From the NCBI RefSeq assembly GCF_000463115.2, contig NZ_AWFX01000049.1:124001-188000 (forward strand): a stretch of 64,000 nt of DNA, written 5' to 3'. The DNA is from Franconibacter helveticus LMG 23732. GTDB taxonomy: Bacteria; Pseudomonadota; Gammaproteobacteria; Enterobacterales; Enterobacteriaceae. A program made the translations under genes and the position numbers. This document shows, piece by piece, positions 10,461-20,048 of the stretch (position 1 is the stretch's first letter; each line of letters starts with the position of its first letter). The notes under the pieces are model-generated. The model was not told the DNA's origin and ran no database searches. It saw only the letters and a program-made list of their open reading frames with translations.

Positions 10461-11498
10461 TCAGGCGATGATTTCCGCGCTCTGGCGCAGGACGTCACGG
10501 TAATAGCGTTCAGCCACATCGGGGTGCGAGCGTAAACGGCCTTTCAGGTAGTTCCAGCCGACATCGCGCAGCAGCGGGTTAAGCGGGTCGCTTTCCGGAC
10601 CTTGCGCTTCGCGGGCAAGCGTTTCGGGCAAAGCGTAAACCGGTACAACCGCATCCAGCTGCGCGCCGAGGAAAAAGGCGATGGAGAGACGCTCCTGGCC
10701 TGCGGGCGGCGATTCCACGCGGTGTACCGTGGCGCGCAGATAGCCGTTGGTCGCCAGTTCCAGCAGTTCGCCAATGTTCACCACAAAGCTGCCGGGCAGC
10801 GGCGCGGCGTCTATCCAGCGGCCCGGCGAAACCTCTACCTGTAAGCCTTTCTGCTCATCCTGCAATAAAAAGCTCAGAAAACCGGAATCCTTATGTGCGC
10901 CAACGCCCTGGTTGCTTTGCGAAGCGTGCTGACCGGGGTAGCGAATCAGCTTGAGGTGTTCGTTGGGTTTGTCGCCATAAAGCGGGTCGAAAGCGTTTTG
11001 CGGCAGCGCGAGCGCTTCAGCAAAGGCGCGCAGCAGGGTTAACGCCATTTGCGTCATTTCGCTTTGCCAGCTCAGCAGCAGCGGCTTGAGCGAGGGAAGC
11101 GTTTCAGGCCAGAGGTTCGGCCCTTGCAGGCGACGCCAGCGCGGGTCGTTGTCTTTAAGGGGCAGGGCAGGGCGCTCGGCGCCGATATCAAACTGCTCGC
11201 GCCAGTCTGGCTTGCCGCGGGTTATTTCAGCTGCGGCGCGGTTGTAGCCGCGAAAATGGGGGGAGTGGATCATCGCCACCTGTTGCTTTTGCGCATCCGG
11301 CAGGGCGAAGAAACGGCGGGCTTCCTGCTGCACGCGCCGGGAAAGCGCGGCGTCAACGCCGTGGTTGATCACATAGAAAAAGCCGACGTCACGCGCGGCA
11401 ACGCGCAGCTGTTCAAGAAAGGCCGACTTTTCGGCGCCGCCAGCGTTAAGCTTCGCGAGATCGAGAAGGGGCAGGGTGGTAAGGGAAGCGGTGCTCAT
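10461..11498 (-). CDS. 2-oxoglutarate/Fe(II)-dependent oxygenase, isopenicillin N synthase-like family
   Basis: Non-haem iron oxygenase of 345 residues. The N-terminal DIOX_N region is about residues 8-120 (PLLDLAKL, GFFYVINHGVD). The jelly-roll core carries the iron triad as HKD in GVGAHKDSGFLSF and the distal His in RATVHRVESP; RLS in ERLSIAFF would bind the 2-oxoglutarate carboxylate. It is the first gene of the oxygenase-metQNI-like operon. Inference: it oxidises the compound imported by the transporter, as TauD does with TauABC for taurine. No specific substrate can be named. Confidence 0.87.
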   Translation of the reverse strand: MSTASLTTLPLLDLAKLNAGGAEKSAFLEQLRVAARDVGFFYVINHGVDAALSRRVQQEARRFFALPDAQKQQVAMIHSPHFRGYNRAAAEITRGKPDWREQFDIGAERPALPLKDNDPRWRRLQGPNLWPETLPSLKPLLLSWQSEMTQMALTLLRAFAEALALPQNAFDPLYGDKPNEHLKLIRYPGQHASQSNQGVGAHKDSGFLSFLLQDEQKGLQVEVSPGRWIDAAPLPGSFVVNIGELLELATNGYLRATVHRVESPPAGQERLSIAFFLGAQLDAVVPVYALPETLAREAQGPESDPLNPLLRDVGWNYLKGRLRSHPDVAERYYRDVLRQSAEIIA

Positions 11499-11873
11499 GA
11501 TGTTCTCCGTAAGCTGAAACAGGGTAAGTGCGGTTCACAGTAAACGGTTGAGCGCAACAGCGGTTCGGCAACATTGTGGTTTTCCTTTGGTGGTCTGGCA
11601 GTGCTTTCTACCCTGCCAGAAGCCTTTTTCCCTCACCAATACCGTTATTGTCTAAGTTATGAGCGCCCCGGGTTCGAAGCATTTGCATCCGCTGCATAAG
11701 CGAAAGTATGTCAGAATGTTTCTGCGTGCGTGAAAGCCTTGTGGCAGATCAGAGAGTTAGTTTCATCGCGAAATCATTAGCTTTGGCGAAAAACGATTTT
11801 TTGTTCAAGTTTACGCTTCGCCTGCCGTTGTCCACCAAAGGCGCACCGCCAGACAGCCAGCAGGTAATGGATA
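11499..11873. other. Intergenic region between oxygenase operon and chemoreceptor gene
   Basis: 375 bp holding the divergent promoters. The only clear structure is an inverted repeat CTGGCAG / CTGCCAG (11595-11601 and 11613-11619, 11-nt gap) followed on the plus strand by AAGCCTTTTT. It could be an operator or a stray terminator. No MetJ-type AGACGTCT box is seen. Confidence 0.4.
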
Positions 11874-13778
11874 ATGTTAAAAACAACCCAGTCCCGTTTT
11901 ATTGTTGCTTTGTGTCTCTTTTTCGCCGTGTTGACGGGTGTGACCATGCTGGTCATCCACTTCTTCGTCACGCCGCAAATCAAACGCAGCGAAACCCAGT
12001 TGATTCGCTACGAAGTGGGCAACGTGGCGGTTAGCATTGTGGAACAAATGAACCGCGTGCAGGCGCAAATGCGCACCGTCACCCAAACCGCCGCCGCTAT
12101 GCAGAGCGAAGAGATTGAGCGCCTGCTGCCATCGCTTGTCGACCAATACCAGGATGTGAATGTCTTCGGCGGCGGTATCTGGCCGCTGCCGGAAAAACGC
12201 GAAGCGGGACGCCAGAAGTTCAGCACCTTTTTTGCCCGCAACGCCAGCACCCGTCAGCTGGAAGTTAACACGTACTGGAACTCGGAAGCGGCGCCCAGTT
12301 ATTACGAGCAAGTCTGGTATAAAGCGGGTCTTGCCGCGCCCGCCGGGCAGTGCGCCTGGGCGAACGCTTATCAGGACGACGCCAGCCCGCAGCCGCGCAC
12401 AAACTGCGCCATGGCTATCACCAAAGCGGGAGAGCCGTGGGGCGTGGCGACCATCGACGTGACGCTCGGCTTCTTCAATCAGCTGGCGAAGCAAATGGAT
12501 GAGGCTATCCAGGGACGCGTGCTGATTGTCGAGGCGGACGGCAAAATCGTCGGCAACGCCGATCAGATTGGCAAAACCGCCAGCCTGAAAAACCTCTCCG
12601 CCATGGGCGATGACCCGATGGCGCAAGCGGTGAAAGGGATGCTGACCAGCGGCCAGGCGGGGCAGGGCAGAGAGCATGAATATGATAACAACGGCGAGTC
12701 GCACACGGTGATGTTGCAGGCTATCAAAGGCAGCCCGTGGATTATCGCAGTCGATCTGCCCACTTCGCTGCTGACTCAGCAAACCAGCACAATAATGACG
12801 CGCCTGAGCATGGTGCAGATCCCGATGGCGCTGCTGCTGCTCGGCGTGCTGGTGTTGTTTATCCGCTCACTGATGCGCCGCCTTGCGGATTTAAACCGCA
12901 ACATCAGCCGGTTGTCGGCGGGCGGAGCGGATTTAACGCAGCGTCTGGAGCCGACCAGTAGCCCGGAATTCAACGCCATTATCGACAGCTTCAACGGCGT
13001 TATTACTTATCTGCAAACCATGTTGCGACAGGTAGGCGACAGCGCGCGGGCTATCTCATCAGCTTCGCAGCAAATCTCTACCGGCAACCAGGATCTCTCG
13101 GCGCGTACTGAGGATCAGGCGAGTTCTATCGAACAGACCGCGGCATCTATGGAAGAGCTGACCAGCACAGTACGCCAGAACGCCGATAACGCCGCGCATG
13201 CCAACAAGCTGGCGCACGAGGCTTCTCAGGTGGCGGAGCGGGGCGGCGAGGTAGTGAAGCAGGTTGTGACGACCATGAGCAGCATTCAGGCGTCGTCCGG
13301 CAAAGTGGTGGATATTATCAGCGTTATCGACTCCATCGCCTTCCAGACCAATATTCTGGCGCTTAACGCGGCGGTGGAAGCGGCAAGAGCGGGCGAACAG
13401 GGGCGGGGTTTTGCGGTGGTCGCTCAGGAAGTTCGCAATCTTGCGCAACGCTCCGCGCAATCGGCCCGCGAAATTAAGCAGCTTATCGAGACCTCCGTCA
13501 GCAATATTGACGTGGGGACCGATCTCGTGACCGAGGCGGGCGCCACCATGGATGAACTGTTGCAGGGGGTGCGCAACGTCACTACGCTGATGGGCGAAAT
13601 AATGTCTTCCAGCCGGGAGCAGAGCGCGGGCATCGAACAGGTAAACATCGCCATTAACCAGCTCGACAGCACGACGCAACAGAACGCCGCGCTGGTGCAG
13701 CAGGTTTCGGCGGCTTCTCACTCTATGACCGAACAGACGCAGCAGCTTGACCTGGTGGTAGCGGGCTTCCGTCTTTGA
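11874..13778 (+). CDS. Methyl-accepting chemotaxis protein
   Basis: Transmembrane chemoreceptor of 634 residues. Order: membrane helix (about 9-31), a large periplasmic double-CACHE-like sensor domain (about 35-305), a second helix (about 310-332), HAMP (333-385), and a cytoplasmic signalling domain with the conserved hairpin tip [20 protein letters not shown]. Methylation helices flank the tip. There is no C-terminal NWETF-type pentapeptide, so it would depend on other receptors for efficient CheR/CheB tethering. It is a single gene followed by a strong terminator. Ligand unknown. Confidence 0.92.
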   Translation: MLKTTQSRFIVALCLFFAVLTGVTMLVIHFFVTPQIKRSETQLIRYEVGNVAVSIVEQMNRVQAQMRTVTQTAAAMQSEEIERLLPSLVDQYQDVNVFGGGIWPLPEKREAGRQKFSTFFARNASTRQLEVNTYWNSEAAPSYYEQVWYKAGLAAPAGQCAWANAYQDDASPQPRTNCAMAITKAGEPWGVATIDVTLGFFNQLAKQMDEAIQGRVLIVEADGKIVGNADQIGKTASLKNLSAMGDDPMAQAVKGMLTSGQAGQGREHEYDNNGESHTVMLQAIKGSPWIIAVDLPTSLLTQQTSTIMTRLSMVQIPMALLLLGVLVLFIRSLMRRLADLNRNISRLSAGGADLTQRLEPTSSPEFNAIIDSFNGVITYLQTMLRQVGDSARAISSASQQISTGNQDLSARTEDQASSIEQTAASMEELTSTVRQNADNAAHANKLAHEASQVAERGGEVVKQVVTTMSSIQASSGKVVDIISVIDSIAFQTNILALNAAVEAARAGEQGRGFAVVAQEVRNLAQRSAQSAREIKQLIETSVSNIDVGTDLVTEAGATMDELLQGVRNVTTLMGEIMSSSREQSAGIEQVNIAINQLDSTTQQNAALVQQVSAASHSMTEQTQQLDLVVAGFRL

Positions 13779-13783
13779 TGCCA

Positions 13784-13812
13784 GGCGCGCCGTTGTCACG
13801 GCGCGCCTTTTT
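13784..13812 (+). terminator. Rho-independent terminator after chemoreceptor gene
   Basis: A perfect 9-bp stem GGCGCGCCG/CGGCGCGCC (13784-13792, 13799-13807) with a 6-nt loop is followed by TTTTTCTTCT. Confidence 0.88.
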
Positions 13813-13905
13813 CTTCTCTTCATCTTCGTCCCTTCATTTTTGTCCCTTTATATTCTTCCCTTCATTTTTCTCCCGCCTCTTGCAATCCGCCTTCGCCGCC
13901 CTTAC

Positions 13906-13929
13906 GATATTGTTATGTTATAACGTATC
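13906..13929 (+). promoter_or_regulatory. Zur-like operator upstream of rpmE2
   Basis: Core GTTAT-GTT-ATAAC dyad inside a 24-bp AT-rich element, close to the enterobacterial Zur consensus (TGTTATAnTATAACA core). It lies 14 bp before the rpmE2 start. Zinc-replete Zur would repress, matching the known control of ykgM-ykgO homologues. Confidence 0.75.
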
Positions 13930-13942
13930 TATTGAGGCAGGC

Positions 13943-14203
13943 ATGAAAGCGAATATTCATCCCCATTACCGCACCGTGGTCTTTCACGACACCAGCGCGA
14001 ACGAGTATTTCAAAGTCGGTTCGACCATCAAAACCGAGCGCGAGATTGAGCTGGATGGCGTGACGTATCCGTATGTCACCATAGACGTTTCTTCAGCGTC
14101 GCATCCGTTCTACACCGGGCGTCAGAAAACGCTCTCTACTGAAGGCAGCGCTGCCCGCTTCCGTCAGCGCTATGCAGGCTTTATGAATGTAAAAAGAGGG
14201 TGA
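13943..14203 (+). CDS. rpmE2: 50S ribosomal protein L31 type B (zinc-independent)
   Basis: Ribosomal protein of 86 residues that replaces zinc-binding L31 when zinc is scarce (YkgM in E. coli). The sequence contains no cysteine, so the CxxC zinc site of RpmE is absent; the family stretch HPFYTGRQK is present. The ATG at 13943 follows GAGGCAGGC. It is co-transcribed with rpmJ2, 4 bp downstream. The Zur-like box directly upstream supports zinc control. Confidence 0.96.
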   Translation: MKANIHPHYRTVVFHDTSANEYFKVGSTIKTEREIELDGVTYPYVTIDVSSASHPFYTGRQKTLSTEGSAARFRQRYAGFMNVKRG

Positions 14204-14207
14204 TCCC

Positions 14208-14348
14208 ATGCAGGTGCTGAACTCATTACGTAACGCCAAATCGCGTCATCCGGACTGCCAGATAGTCAGGCGTAAGGGAAGGCTGTATGTAATTTGTAAA
14301 TCTAACCCGCGCTTTAAGGCGGTGCAGGGCAGGAAAAAACGGCGTTAA
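14208..14348 (+). CDS. rpmJ2: 50S ribosomal protein L36 type B (zinc-independent)
   Basis: A 46-residue protein matching E. coli Ykg[18 protein letters not shown], then [17 protein letters not shown] and a basic tail. Only two of the four zinc ligands of canonical L36 remain (C17, C30), as is typical of the C-minus paralogue that replaces L36 under zinc limitation. It starts 4 bp after rpmE2 and is followed by a strong terminator. Confidence 0.95.
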   Translation: MQVLNSLRNAKSRHPDCQIVRRKGRLYVICKSNPRFKAVQGRKKRR

Positions 14349-14351
14349 GCG

Positions 14352-14380
14352 AAACCCTCGCCAGCAGGCGAGGGTTTTTT
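14352..14380 (+). terminator. Rho-independent terminator after rpmJ2
   Basis: An 11-bp stem AAACCCTCGCC/GGCGAGGGTTT with an AGCA loop runs into TTTTTT. It sits between convergent rpmJ2 and ylaC and may act on both strands. Confidence 0.9.
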
Positions 14381-14383
14381 ACA

Positions 14384-14887
14384 TCAACGCGCCGGCACGG
14401 GCGCGGTGGTTGATGCAGGCGCAGGCGCTGCGCCTTTATCCAGAGAATAGATATCGTAGAAAGAGAGCTCGCCTTTACGCGTAAGCATTTTGCTCAGCAT
14501 CGCCTTTTGCGCTTCGCTGATGCGCGGCGAATGCTGGATTTCCTCAATCAGAGAAGCCGGCACAAAGCGCGTGTTATACCACTCCCCGTTATAGCAAACC
14601 CGTAAATCCAGCACGTCGATATCTTCATAACGATAGCGCGGGTTCACATCGAAAAAGAAAAAGCCGTTCAGCAGAACGAAAAGCACTACCAGCAGCCAGA
14701 CGGAGCCCGCCAGCGTTTCAGACTGAAGCATTACCGCGAGCGTGGCAAACCAGCCTGCGTACATGGCGACAAAAAGCCAGGGATGGTTACGGATAAAACT
14801 GATGCTAAAGCGCGGACGGTTGTCGCGCTTTTCACGGCGATTGAGTTCGTCAATTGTGGCGATAAGCAGGCGCTGTATTTCTGTCAT
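14384..14887 (-). CDS. ylaC: YlaC family inner-membrane protein
   Basis: Protein of unknown function, 167 residues versus 156 in E. coli. Two hydrophobic segments (about residues 37-55 and 62-80) are followed by a soluble domain with [20 protein letters not shown]. The C-terminal Ala/Pro/Thr-rich tail ([13 protein letters not shown]) is an extension relative to K-12. The start at 14887 (MTEIQRLL) matches E. coli; an upstream in-frame ATG at 14914 is less likely. It is convergent with rpmJ2. Confidence 0.9.
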   Translation of the reverse strand: MTEIQRLLIATIDELNRREKRDNRPRFSISFIRNHPWLFVAMYAGWFATLAVMLQSETLAGSVWLLVVLFVLLNGFFFFDVNPRYRYEDIDVLDLRVCYNGEWYNTRFVPASLIEEIQHSPRISEAQKAMLSKMLTRKGELSFYDIYSLDKGAAPAPASTTAPVPAR

Positions 14888-15005
14888 GCAAAACCTTTCT
14901 GTTGCGTTGCGCAAGGACGAGTAGAGGTTATTTTACGCACGCGCTGAGGCGTAAAAAAGTAACAGAAGGCGTCGTAATACCTATAACAGTTGACCGCCTT
15001 ACGGG

Positions 15006-15557
15006 TTAAAGCGTTTTGATAACGCGGGCCGGATTACCGACAGCAACGCTGTTATCAGGAATATCGTGGGTGACGACAGAGCCGGAACCAATCACCACGT
15101 TATTACCGATTGTCACGCCCGGGTTAATAATAGCCCGCCCGCCGATCCAGACGTTATCGCCAATGGTTACCGGTTTGCCAAACTCAAGACCGCTGTTGCG
15201 CTCCACCGGATCAAGAGGATGTGTGGCGGTATAAATATGAACGCCGGGCGCTAACATGCAGTTATCGCCGATATGGACCGGGCAAACATCCAGGATCACG
15301 CAGTCAAAATTGGCGTAAAACGCTTTGCCGACAACAATGTTATAGCCGTAGTCGCAGCGAAAGGGCGGCTCGAACCAGGCATCCTCGCCTTCGCCAAGCA
15401 GCTCAGCCAAAAGCTGTTTGCGCAACGCTGTCTCTTCCGGCTCGCTGTGGTTGAAGGCGTGAAGCCGCTGTCTGGCGCGCAGGCGATCGGCTTTTAATTC
15501 AGGATCCTGCGGGCGATAAAGTTCGCCTGCAATCATTTTTCTTTTTTCTTCGCTCAT
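15006..15557 (-). CDS. maa: Maltose O-acetyltransferase
   Basis: Cytoplasmic left-handed beta-helix acetyltransferase that uses acetyl-CoA to acetylate maltose and glucose. It has 183 residues, the same as E. coli Maa. The N-terminal [21 protein letters not shown] helical region precedes hexapeptide repeats; the catalytic histidine is in [12 protein letters not shown]. Start at 15557 by similarity; the longer frame upstream has no family similarity. Confidence 0.94.
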   Translation of the reverse strand: MSEEKRKMIAGELYRPQDPELKADRLRARQRLHAFNHSEPEETALRKQLLAELLGEGEDAWFEPPFRCDYGYNIVVGKAFYANFDCVILDVCPVHIGDNCMLAPGVHIYTATHPLDPVERNSGLEFGKPVTIGDNVWIGGRAIINPGVTIGNNVVIGSGSVVTHDIPDNSVAVGNPARVIKTL

Positions 15558-15815
15558 ATTTTTATACCTGGCAAGGCCGGAAAAGATGGCATGTAAGGTA
15601 ATACAAAATAATGAGAAAAAATATGGCAAACAAAAAGAGTGCTGCTATATCAGAAACAGCAACAGAGCCATGTTAATGGAGCTGGCGACCGGCGCGGTTA
15701 ACCCGACCAGTGGCTCGACACTAACATGGCATCAACAACAAAAGCATAACGCCATGCAAAACGCTGGCGCAGCAGGACTAATAGAAGGTGTGCAAAACTA
15801 CGATATTACAAAAAA

Positions 15816-16034
15816 TTAACGAACAAACTTCCATACAGCGGTAGGGATTTTGTCGTAGAGCTTATTCATAGTGAGTTCTGCAAGACGATGATCAGCAGCG
15901 GAATAAAAAACCGCCAGTTCATTGTCGGATAATTCGTATTTATTCTTTTCAATAACGCGCTCGAGGGTGTCGATAGTCTGACAGCGTCGCAGTCGCATTA
16001 AATAGTCGATTTTTGTTAGTGGTTTGGTAGACAT
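15816..16034 (-). CDS. hha: Haemolysin expression modulator Hha
   Basis: Small nucleoid-associated protein of 72 residues that binds H-NS and StpA and helps silence horizontally acquired genes; it is also the toxin-like partner of TomB. The sequence from [20 protein letters not shown] onward matches Hha almost exactly. It is the second gene of the tomB-hha operon, 28 bp after tomB. Local base composition is lower in GC than the flanking core genes, as is usual for hha. Confidence 0.97.
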   Translation of the reverse strand: MSTKPLTKIDYLMRLRRCQTIDTLERVIEKNKYELSDNELAVFYSAADHRLAELTMNKLYDKIPTAVWKFVR

Positions 16035-16062
16035 CGTTGCACCTTAAATGGCTGTAATAGTT

Positions 16063-16437
16063 TTAGAAAGAGAGACTCACCGGATGCGCGCGGCTGGCGT
16101 TGACGAAGCAGCGAAACAGGCGATTCCCGGATTTACGCCATTTCTGCAAGTCCTGCGCGTTAATGCCGTAATTACTGAACAGCATAAAAGTATCATCCAG
16201 ATATTCATCAATTTGTTCAATCAGCACCGTGTCTTCTTCATACTTAATTTTGTAATTAAGTGCGAAGCTGGCGATATGCTCAATCAGTTCATTCAACTGT
16301 AGGTTGACCGCGGAAGTCGGGTCGTTAACCCACCCATGATTACTCTCACCCAGATTCGCGAGACAGTCATGATACAGGCTTTCACAGAGGAATTTTAGCT
16401 GGGCTATATCATGCCGCTTTGGTGAGTATTCGTCCAT
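16063..16437 (-). CDS. tomB: Hha toxicity modulator TomB
   Basis: 124-residue protein matching E. coli YbaJ/TomB (MDEYSPKRHDIAQLKFLCES, WVNDPTSAVNLQLNELIEHI). It counters Hha, reportedly by oxygen-dependent oxidation of an Hha cysteine, and influences biofilm and conjugation. The ATG at 16437 is the E. coli start; two more in-frame codons upstream (ATG CGC) are possible but not conserved. Confidence 0.96.
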   Translation of the reverse strand: MDEYSPKRHDIAQLKFLCESLYHDCLANLGESNHGWVNDPTSAVNLQLNELIEHIASFALNYKIKYEEDTVLIEQIDEYLDDTFMLFSNYGINAQDLQKWRKSGNRLFRCFVNASRAHPVSLSF

Positions 16438-16876
16438 ACGCAACCCCCTTTTTAGCGAAAATTTTTACCAGATGACGGCTGAGGGGCAGATACTTCACTT
16501 ATATGAAGGCTTCGGTCTCGATTTTCAATCTACTTTAACTATAAAGCAGGCTATTGAATTTTTCCTGGCGCTATTACGAAAAATTACAATTAATCGTCAC
16601 AACCTCTTACTCATATAGGCAAAGATTAATATCTGCTGTTTCTTACGGCCCTTTACGCCTCGGTTATCAACCGTGCTTAACGCTAATTAAACTGAACTCT
16701 TTTTTCTGTGAAATAGTCTCTAATACTGGCGTCTTATTTATGAGAATAATCTTAGTATTTATTGATGATGAATATTAATAACCTTAATGATAATAGGTAT
16801 GTCGGAAAGAATAGACATCGGTTAAACGAGGAATAAGAAGCGTAAAAAGAAAAGGCCGCTTGCGCGGCCTTCATGA
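16438..16876. other. AT-rich intergenic region between tomB and acrB
   Basis: 439 bp with the tomB-hha promoter region and the acrB terminator. An open frame of 74 codons at 16554-16778 (plus strand) has no clear ribosome-binding site and no recognisable similarity; I do not call it. Nothing else stands out. Confidence 0.5.
16841..16871 (-). terminator. Rho-independent terminator after acrB
   Basis: An 8-bp stem AAGGCCGC/GCGGCCTT (16852-16859, 16864-16871) with a GCAA loop is followed, on the minus strand, by TTCTTTTTAC. It lies 5 bp after the acrB stop. Confidence 0.88.
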
Positions 16877-19800
16877 TTAATGGTGCTCAACCGTATGGCT
16901 GTGCTCTATGTCTTCGCTCTTGCGGCTAAAGCGACGTCGCACGACCACAAAGAAGACCGGCACGAAGAAGATAGCCAGCACGGTAGCGGTAATCATCCCG
17001 CCCATTACACCCGTACCAACGGCGTTCTGCGCGCCAGAGCCTGCCCCGGAGCTGATAACCAGCGGCATTACCCCAAGGATAAACGCCAGCGAGGTCATCA
17101 GAATCGGACGCAGACGCATACGCACCGCCTCAAGCGTCGCTTCTATCAGACCTTTGCCTTCTTTCTCCATCAGATCCTTGGCGAACTCCACGATAAGAAT
17201 GGCGTTCTTCGCCGACAGACCGATAGTGGTCAACAGGCCCACCTGGAAGTAAACGTCGTTATTGAGGCCACGCAGCGACGCAGCGAGCAGCGCGCCGATA
17301 ACCCCCAACGGAACCACCAGCATAACCGAGAACGGAATCGACCAGCTCTCATAGAGCGCGGCGAGACACAGGAAGACCACGATAAGCGAGATAGCATACA
17401 GGGCAGGGGCCTGGTTGCCGGAGAGGCGTTCCTGATAGGACATGCCCGTCCAGTCATAGCCAATGCCGGTCGGCAGCTTCGACGCCAGCTCTTCCATCAT
17501 AGCCATGGCTTCACCGGTACTCTTGCCTGGCACCGCCTGACCCTGGATTTCCATGGCTGGCAGACCGTTATAACGCTCCAGACGCGGCGAGCCATATTCC
17601 CAGCGAGTAGTCGAGAAGGCGGAGAAAGGCACCATCTGGCCGTCAGCGCCGCGGACAAACCAGCTGTTGATATCGCTCGGCAGCATGCGGTACTGGGCTT
17701 CAGACATAACGTAAACCTTCTTCACGCGACCGCGGTCGATAAAGTCGTTTACGTAGCTGCCGCCCCACGCCGCACCCAGCGTTGTGTTGATATCGCTGAT
17801 AGAGACGCCCAGCGCCTGAGCTTTTTCCTGGTCGATATCGATTTTGAACTGCGGCGTATCTTCCAGACCATTCGGGCGCACCTGGGTCAGCAGGTCAGGG
17901 TGTTGAGCCGCTTCGCCAAGCAGCTGGTTACGCGCCTGGGTCAGCTTCTCGTGGCCAAGGTTCGCCTGGTCGATAAGCTCGAAGTCGAAGCCGGTAGCCG
18001 TACCCAGCTCTACAATCGCCGGCAGGTTAAAGGCGAACACCATCGCGTCTTTAATCTGCGAGAAACGGCCCATCGCACGACCAGTAATTGCCTCAACTTT
18101 ATTCTCATCGCCTGGGCGCTCGTCCCAGTTTTTCAGCGACACGAAGGCAATACCGGTGTTCTGACCACGACCAGAGAAGCCAAAGCCGTTAACGGTAAAG
18201 ACAGAGTTAACGTTCGCTTTCTCTTTGGTCAGGTAGTAGTCGGTAACCTCATCGAGCACTTTCTGAGTACGCTCTTGCGTAGCGCCCGCAGGCAACTGGG
18301 CCATGGTCAGGAACACGCCCTGGTCTTCATCCGGCAGGAACGAACTTGGCAGACGCACAAACAGGTAGGCCATGCCGATAACGATGATCAGATAAAGCAG
18401 CAGATAACGACCAGTGCTGCGCAGGATATTGCCTACGCTGTCGGTGTAATGGTGCGTGCTCTTATCGAACATGCGGTTAAACCAGCCGAAGAAGCCTTTC
18501 TTCTCTTCGCCATGATCGCCTTTAGCGACAGGCTTCAGCAGGGTGGCGCAGAGCGCAGGCGTCAGGATCAACGCCACCAGCACTGACAACACCATGGCCG
18601 AAACGATGGTAATAGAGAACTGGCGGTAGATAGCGCCGGTGGAGCCACCGAAGAAAGCCATCGGGATAAATACCGCGGAGAGCACCAGCGCAATACCTAC
18701 CAGCGCGCCCTGGATCTGGCCCATGGATTTACGCGTCGCCTCTTTGGGCGGCAGACCTTCTTCCACCATAACGCGTTCGACGTTCTCCACCACGACGATG
18801 GCGTCATCCACCAACAGACCGATAGCGAGCACCATACCGAACATGGTAAGGGTGTTTATCGAGTAACCAAACGCGGCGAGAATGGCGAACGTACCCAGCA
18901 AGACTACCGGCACGGCGATGGTTGGAATCAGCGTCGCGCGGAAGTTTTGCAGGAACAGGTACATCACCAGGAACACCAGGACGATAGCTTCAATCAGCGT
19001 TTTAACCACTTCGTTGATTGAAATTTTCACGAACGGCGTGGTGTCGTACGGGTAAACCACTTTCAGGCCGGCCGGGAAGTAAGGCTCAAGCTCGGCGATA
19101 GTCGAACGCACGGCTTCCGCCGTATCCAGCGCGTTCGCGCCGGTAGCGAGCTTAATGCCGAGGCCTGATGCAGGCTGACCATTAAACTTCGCGATAACGT
19201 CGTAGTTTTCGCCGCCCAGCTCTACTTTAGCCACGTCGCGCAGACGTACCTGCGAGCCATCCTGATTCACTTTCAGCAGGATTTTGCTGAACTCATCTGC
19301 GGATGTCAGACGGGTTTGCGCGATGATCGAGGCGTTAAGCTGCTGGCCTTTTACCGGCGGCGCGCCGCCAAGCTGACCCGCCGCGACCTGGGCGTTTTGC
19401 GCTTTAATGGCGTTGATAACGTCAACCGGCGTCAACTGGAAGTTATTCAGCTTGTTCGGATCAAGCCAGATACGCATGGCGTATTGCGAGCCGAAAAGCT
19501 GCACGTCGCCCACGCCGGTGGTACGGCTGATGGGGTCTTTGATAGTCGCGCCGACATAGTCTGCGATATCTTCCTGCGTCATCGACCCGTCGGTGCTGAT
19601 CATGCCCAACACCATCAGGAAGCTGCTGGAAGATTTCTCAACGCTTACGCCCTGTTGCTGTACTTCCTGCGGCAGCAGCGGCATGGCGAGTTGCAGTTTG
19701 TTCTGCACCTGCACCTGCGCGATATCTGCGTCAGTACCGGATTCAAACGTCAGGGTTATCTGGACGGTACCCGAGGAGTCGCTGGTGGAGGACATGTACA

Positions 19801-20026
19801 TCAGGCCATCGATACCGTTCATGTTCTGTTCGATAACCTGTGTGACGGTATCCTGCACCGTTTTCGCGTCCGCGCCCGGGTAGGTGGCGTTAATCGTCAC
19901 GGCTGGCGGCGCAATAGAAGGATATTGCGCGATGGGCAGGTTCATAATGGACAATGCCCCCGCCAGCATGATGATAATGGCGATCACCCACGCAAAGATG
20001 GGGCGATCGATAAAAAACTTAGCCAT
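16877..20026 (-). CDS. acrB: Multidrug efflux RND pump AcrB
   Basis: Inner-membrane proton/drug antiporter, 1049 residues exactly as E. coli AcrB; it exports dyes, detergents, bile salts and many antibiotics through AcrA and TolC. Twelve membrane helices and two large periplasmic loops are evident. The proton-relay aspartates lie in [17 protein letters not shown] (D407, D408). N-terminus [17 protein letters not shown] is typical of HAE1 pumps. It is the second gene of the acrAB operon, 22 bp after acrA, and is followed by a terminator. Confidence 0.98.
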   Translation of the reverse strand: MAKFFIDRPIFAWVIAIIIMLAGALSIMNLPIAQYPSIAPPAVTINATYPGADAKTVQDTVTQVIEQNMNGIDGLMYMSSTSDSSGTVQITLTFESGTDADIAQVQVQNKLQLAMPLLPQEVQQQGVSVEKSSSSFLMVLGMISTDGSMTQEDIADYVGATIKDPISRTTGVGDVQLFGSQYAMRIWLDPNKLNNFQLTPVDVINAIKAQNAQVAAGQLGGAPPVKGQQLNASIIAQTRLTSADEFSKILLKVNQDGSQVRLRDVAKVELGGENYDVIAKFNGQPASGLGIKLATGANALDTAEAVRSTIAELEPYFPAGLKVVYPYDTTPFVKISINEVVKTLIEAIVLVFLVMYLFLQNFRATLIPTIAVPVVLLGTFAILAAFGYSINTLTMFGMVLAIGLLVDDAIVVVENVERVMVEEGLPPKEATRKSMGQIQGALVGIALVLSAVFIPMAFFGGSTGAIYRQFSITIVSAMVLSVLVALILTPALCATLLKPVAKGDHGEEKKGFFGWFNRMFDKSTHHYTDSVGNILRSTGRYLLLYLIIVIGMAYLFVRLPSSFLPDEDQGVFLTMAQLPAGATQERTQKVLDEVTDYYLTKEKANVNSVFTVNGFGFSGRGQNTGIAFVSLKNWDERPGDENKVEAITGRAMGRFSQIKDAMVFAFNLPAIVELGTATGFDFELIDQANLGHEKLTQARNQLLGEAAQHPDLLTQVRPNGLEDTPQFKIDIDQEKAQALGVSISDINTTLGAAWGGSYVNDFIDRGRVKKVYVMSEAQYRMLPSDINSWFVRGADGQMVPFSAFSTTRWEYGSPRLERYNGLPAMEIQGQAVPGKSTGEAMAMMEELASKLPTGIGYDWTGMSYQERLSGNQAPALYAISLIVVFLCLAALYESWSIPFSVMLVVPLGVIGALLAASLRGLNNDVYFQVGLLTTIGLSAKNAILIVEFAKDLMEKEGKGLIEATLEAVRMRLRPILMTSLAFILGVMPLVISSGAGSGAQNAVGTGVMGGMITATVLAIFFVPVFFVVVRRRFSRKSEDIEHSHTVEHH

Positions 20027-20048
20027 GTCTTAACGGCTCCTGTTTAAG

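Noticed and set aside
11595..11619. CTGGCAG/CTGCCAG inverted repeat as a terminator
   Set aside because: It lies between divergent genes, so no transcript is expected to end there; kept only as a note in the intergenic entry.
16554..16778. 74-codon plus-strand frame in the tomB-acrB gap
   Set aside because: No ribosome-binding site, AT-rich composition and no recognisable similarity; expected by chance in such a region.
16877..18586. Long 568-codon antisense frame over acrB and similar shadows over htpG, mscK and others
   Set aside because: GC-rich codon bias creates open antisense frames; the sense-strand proteins are unambiguous.
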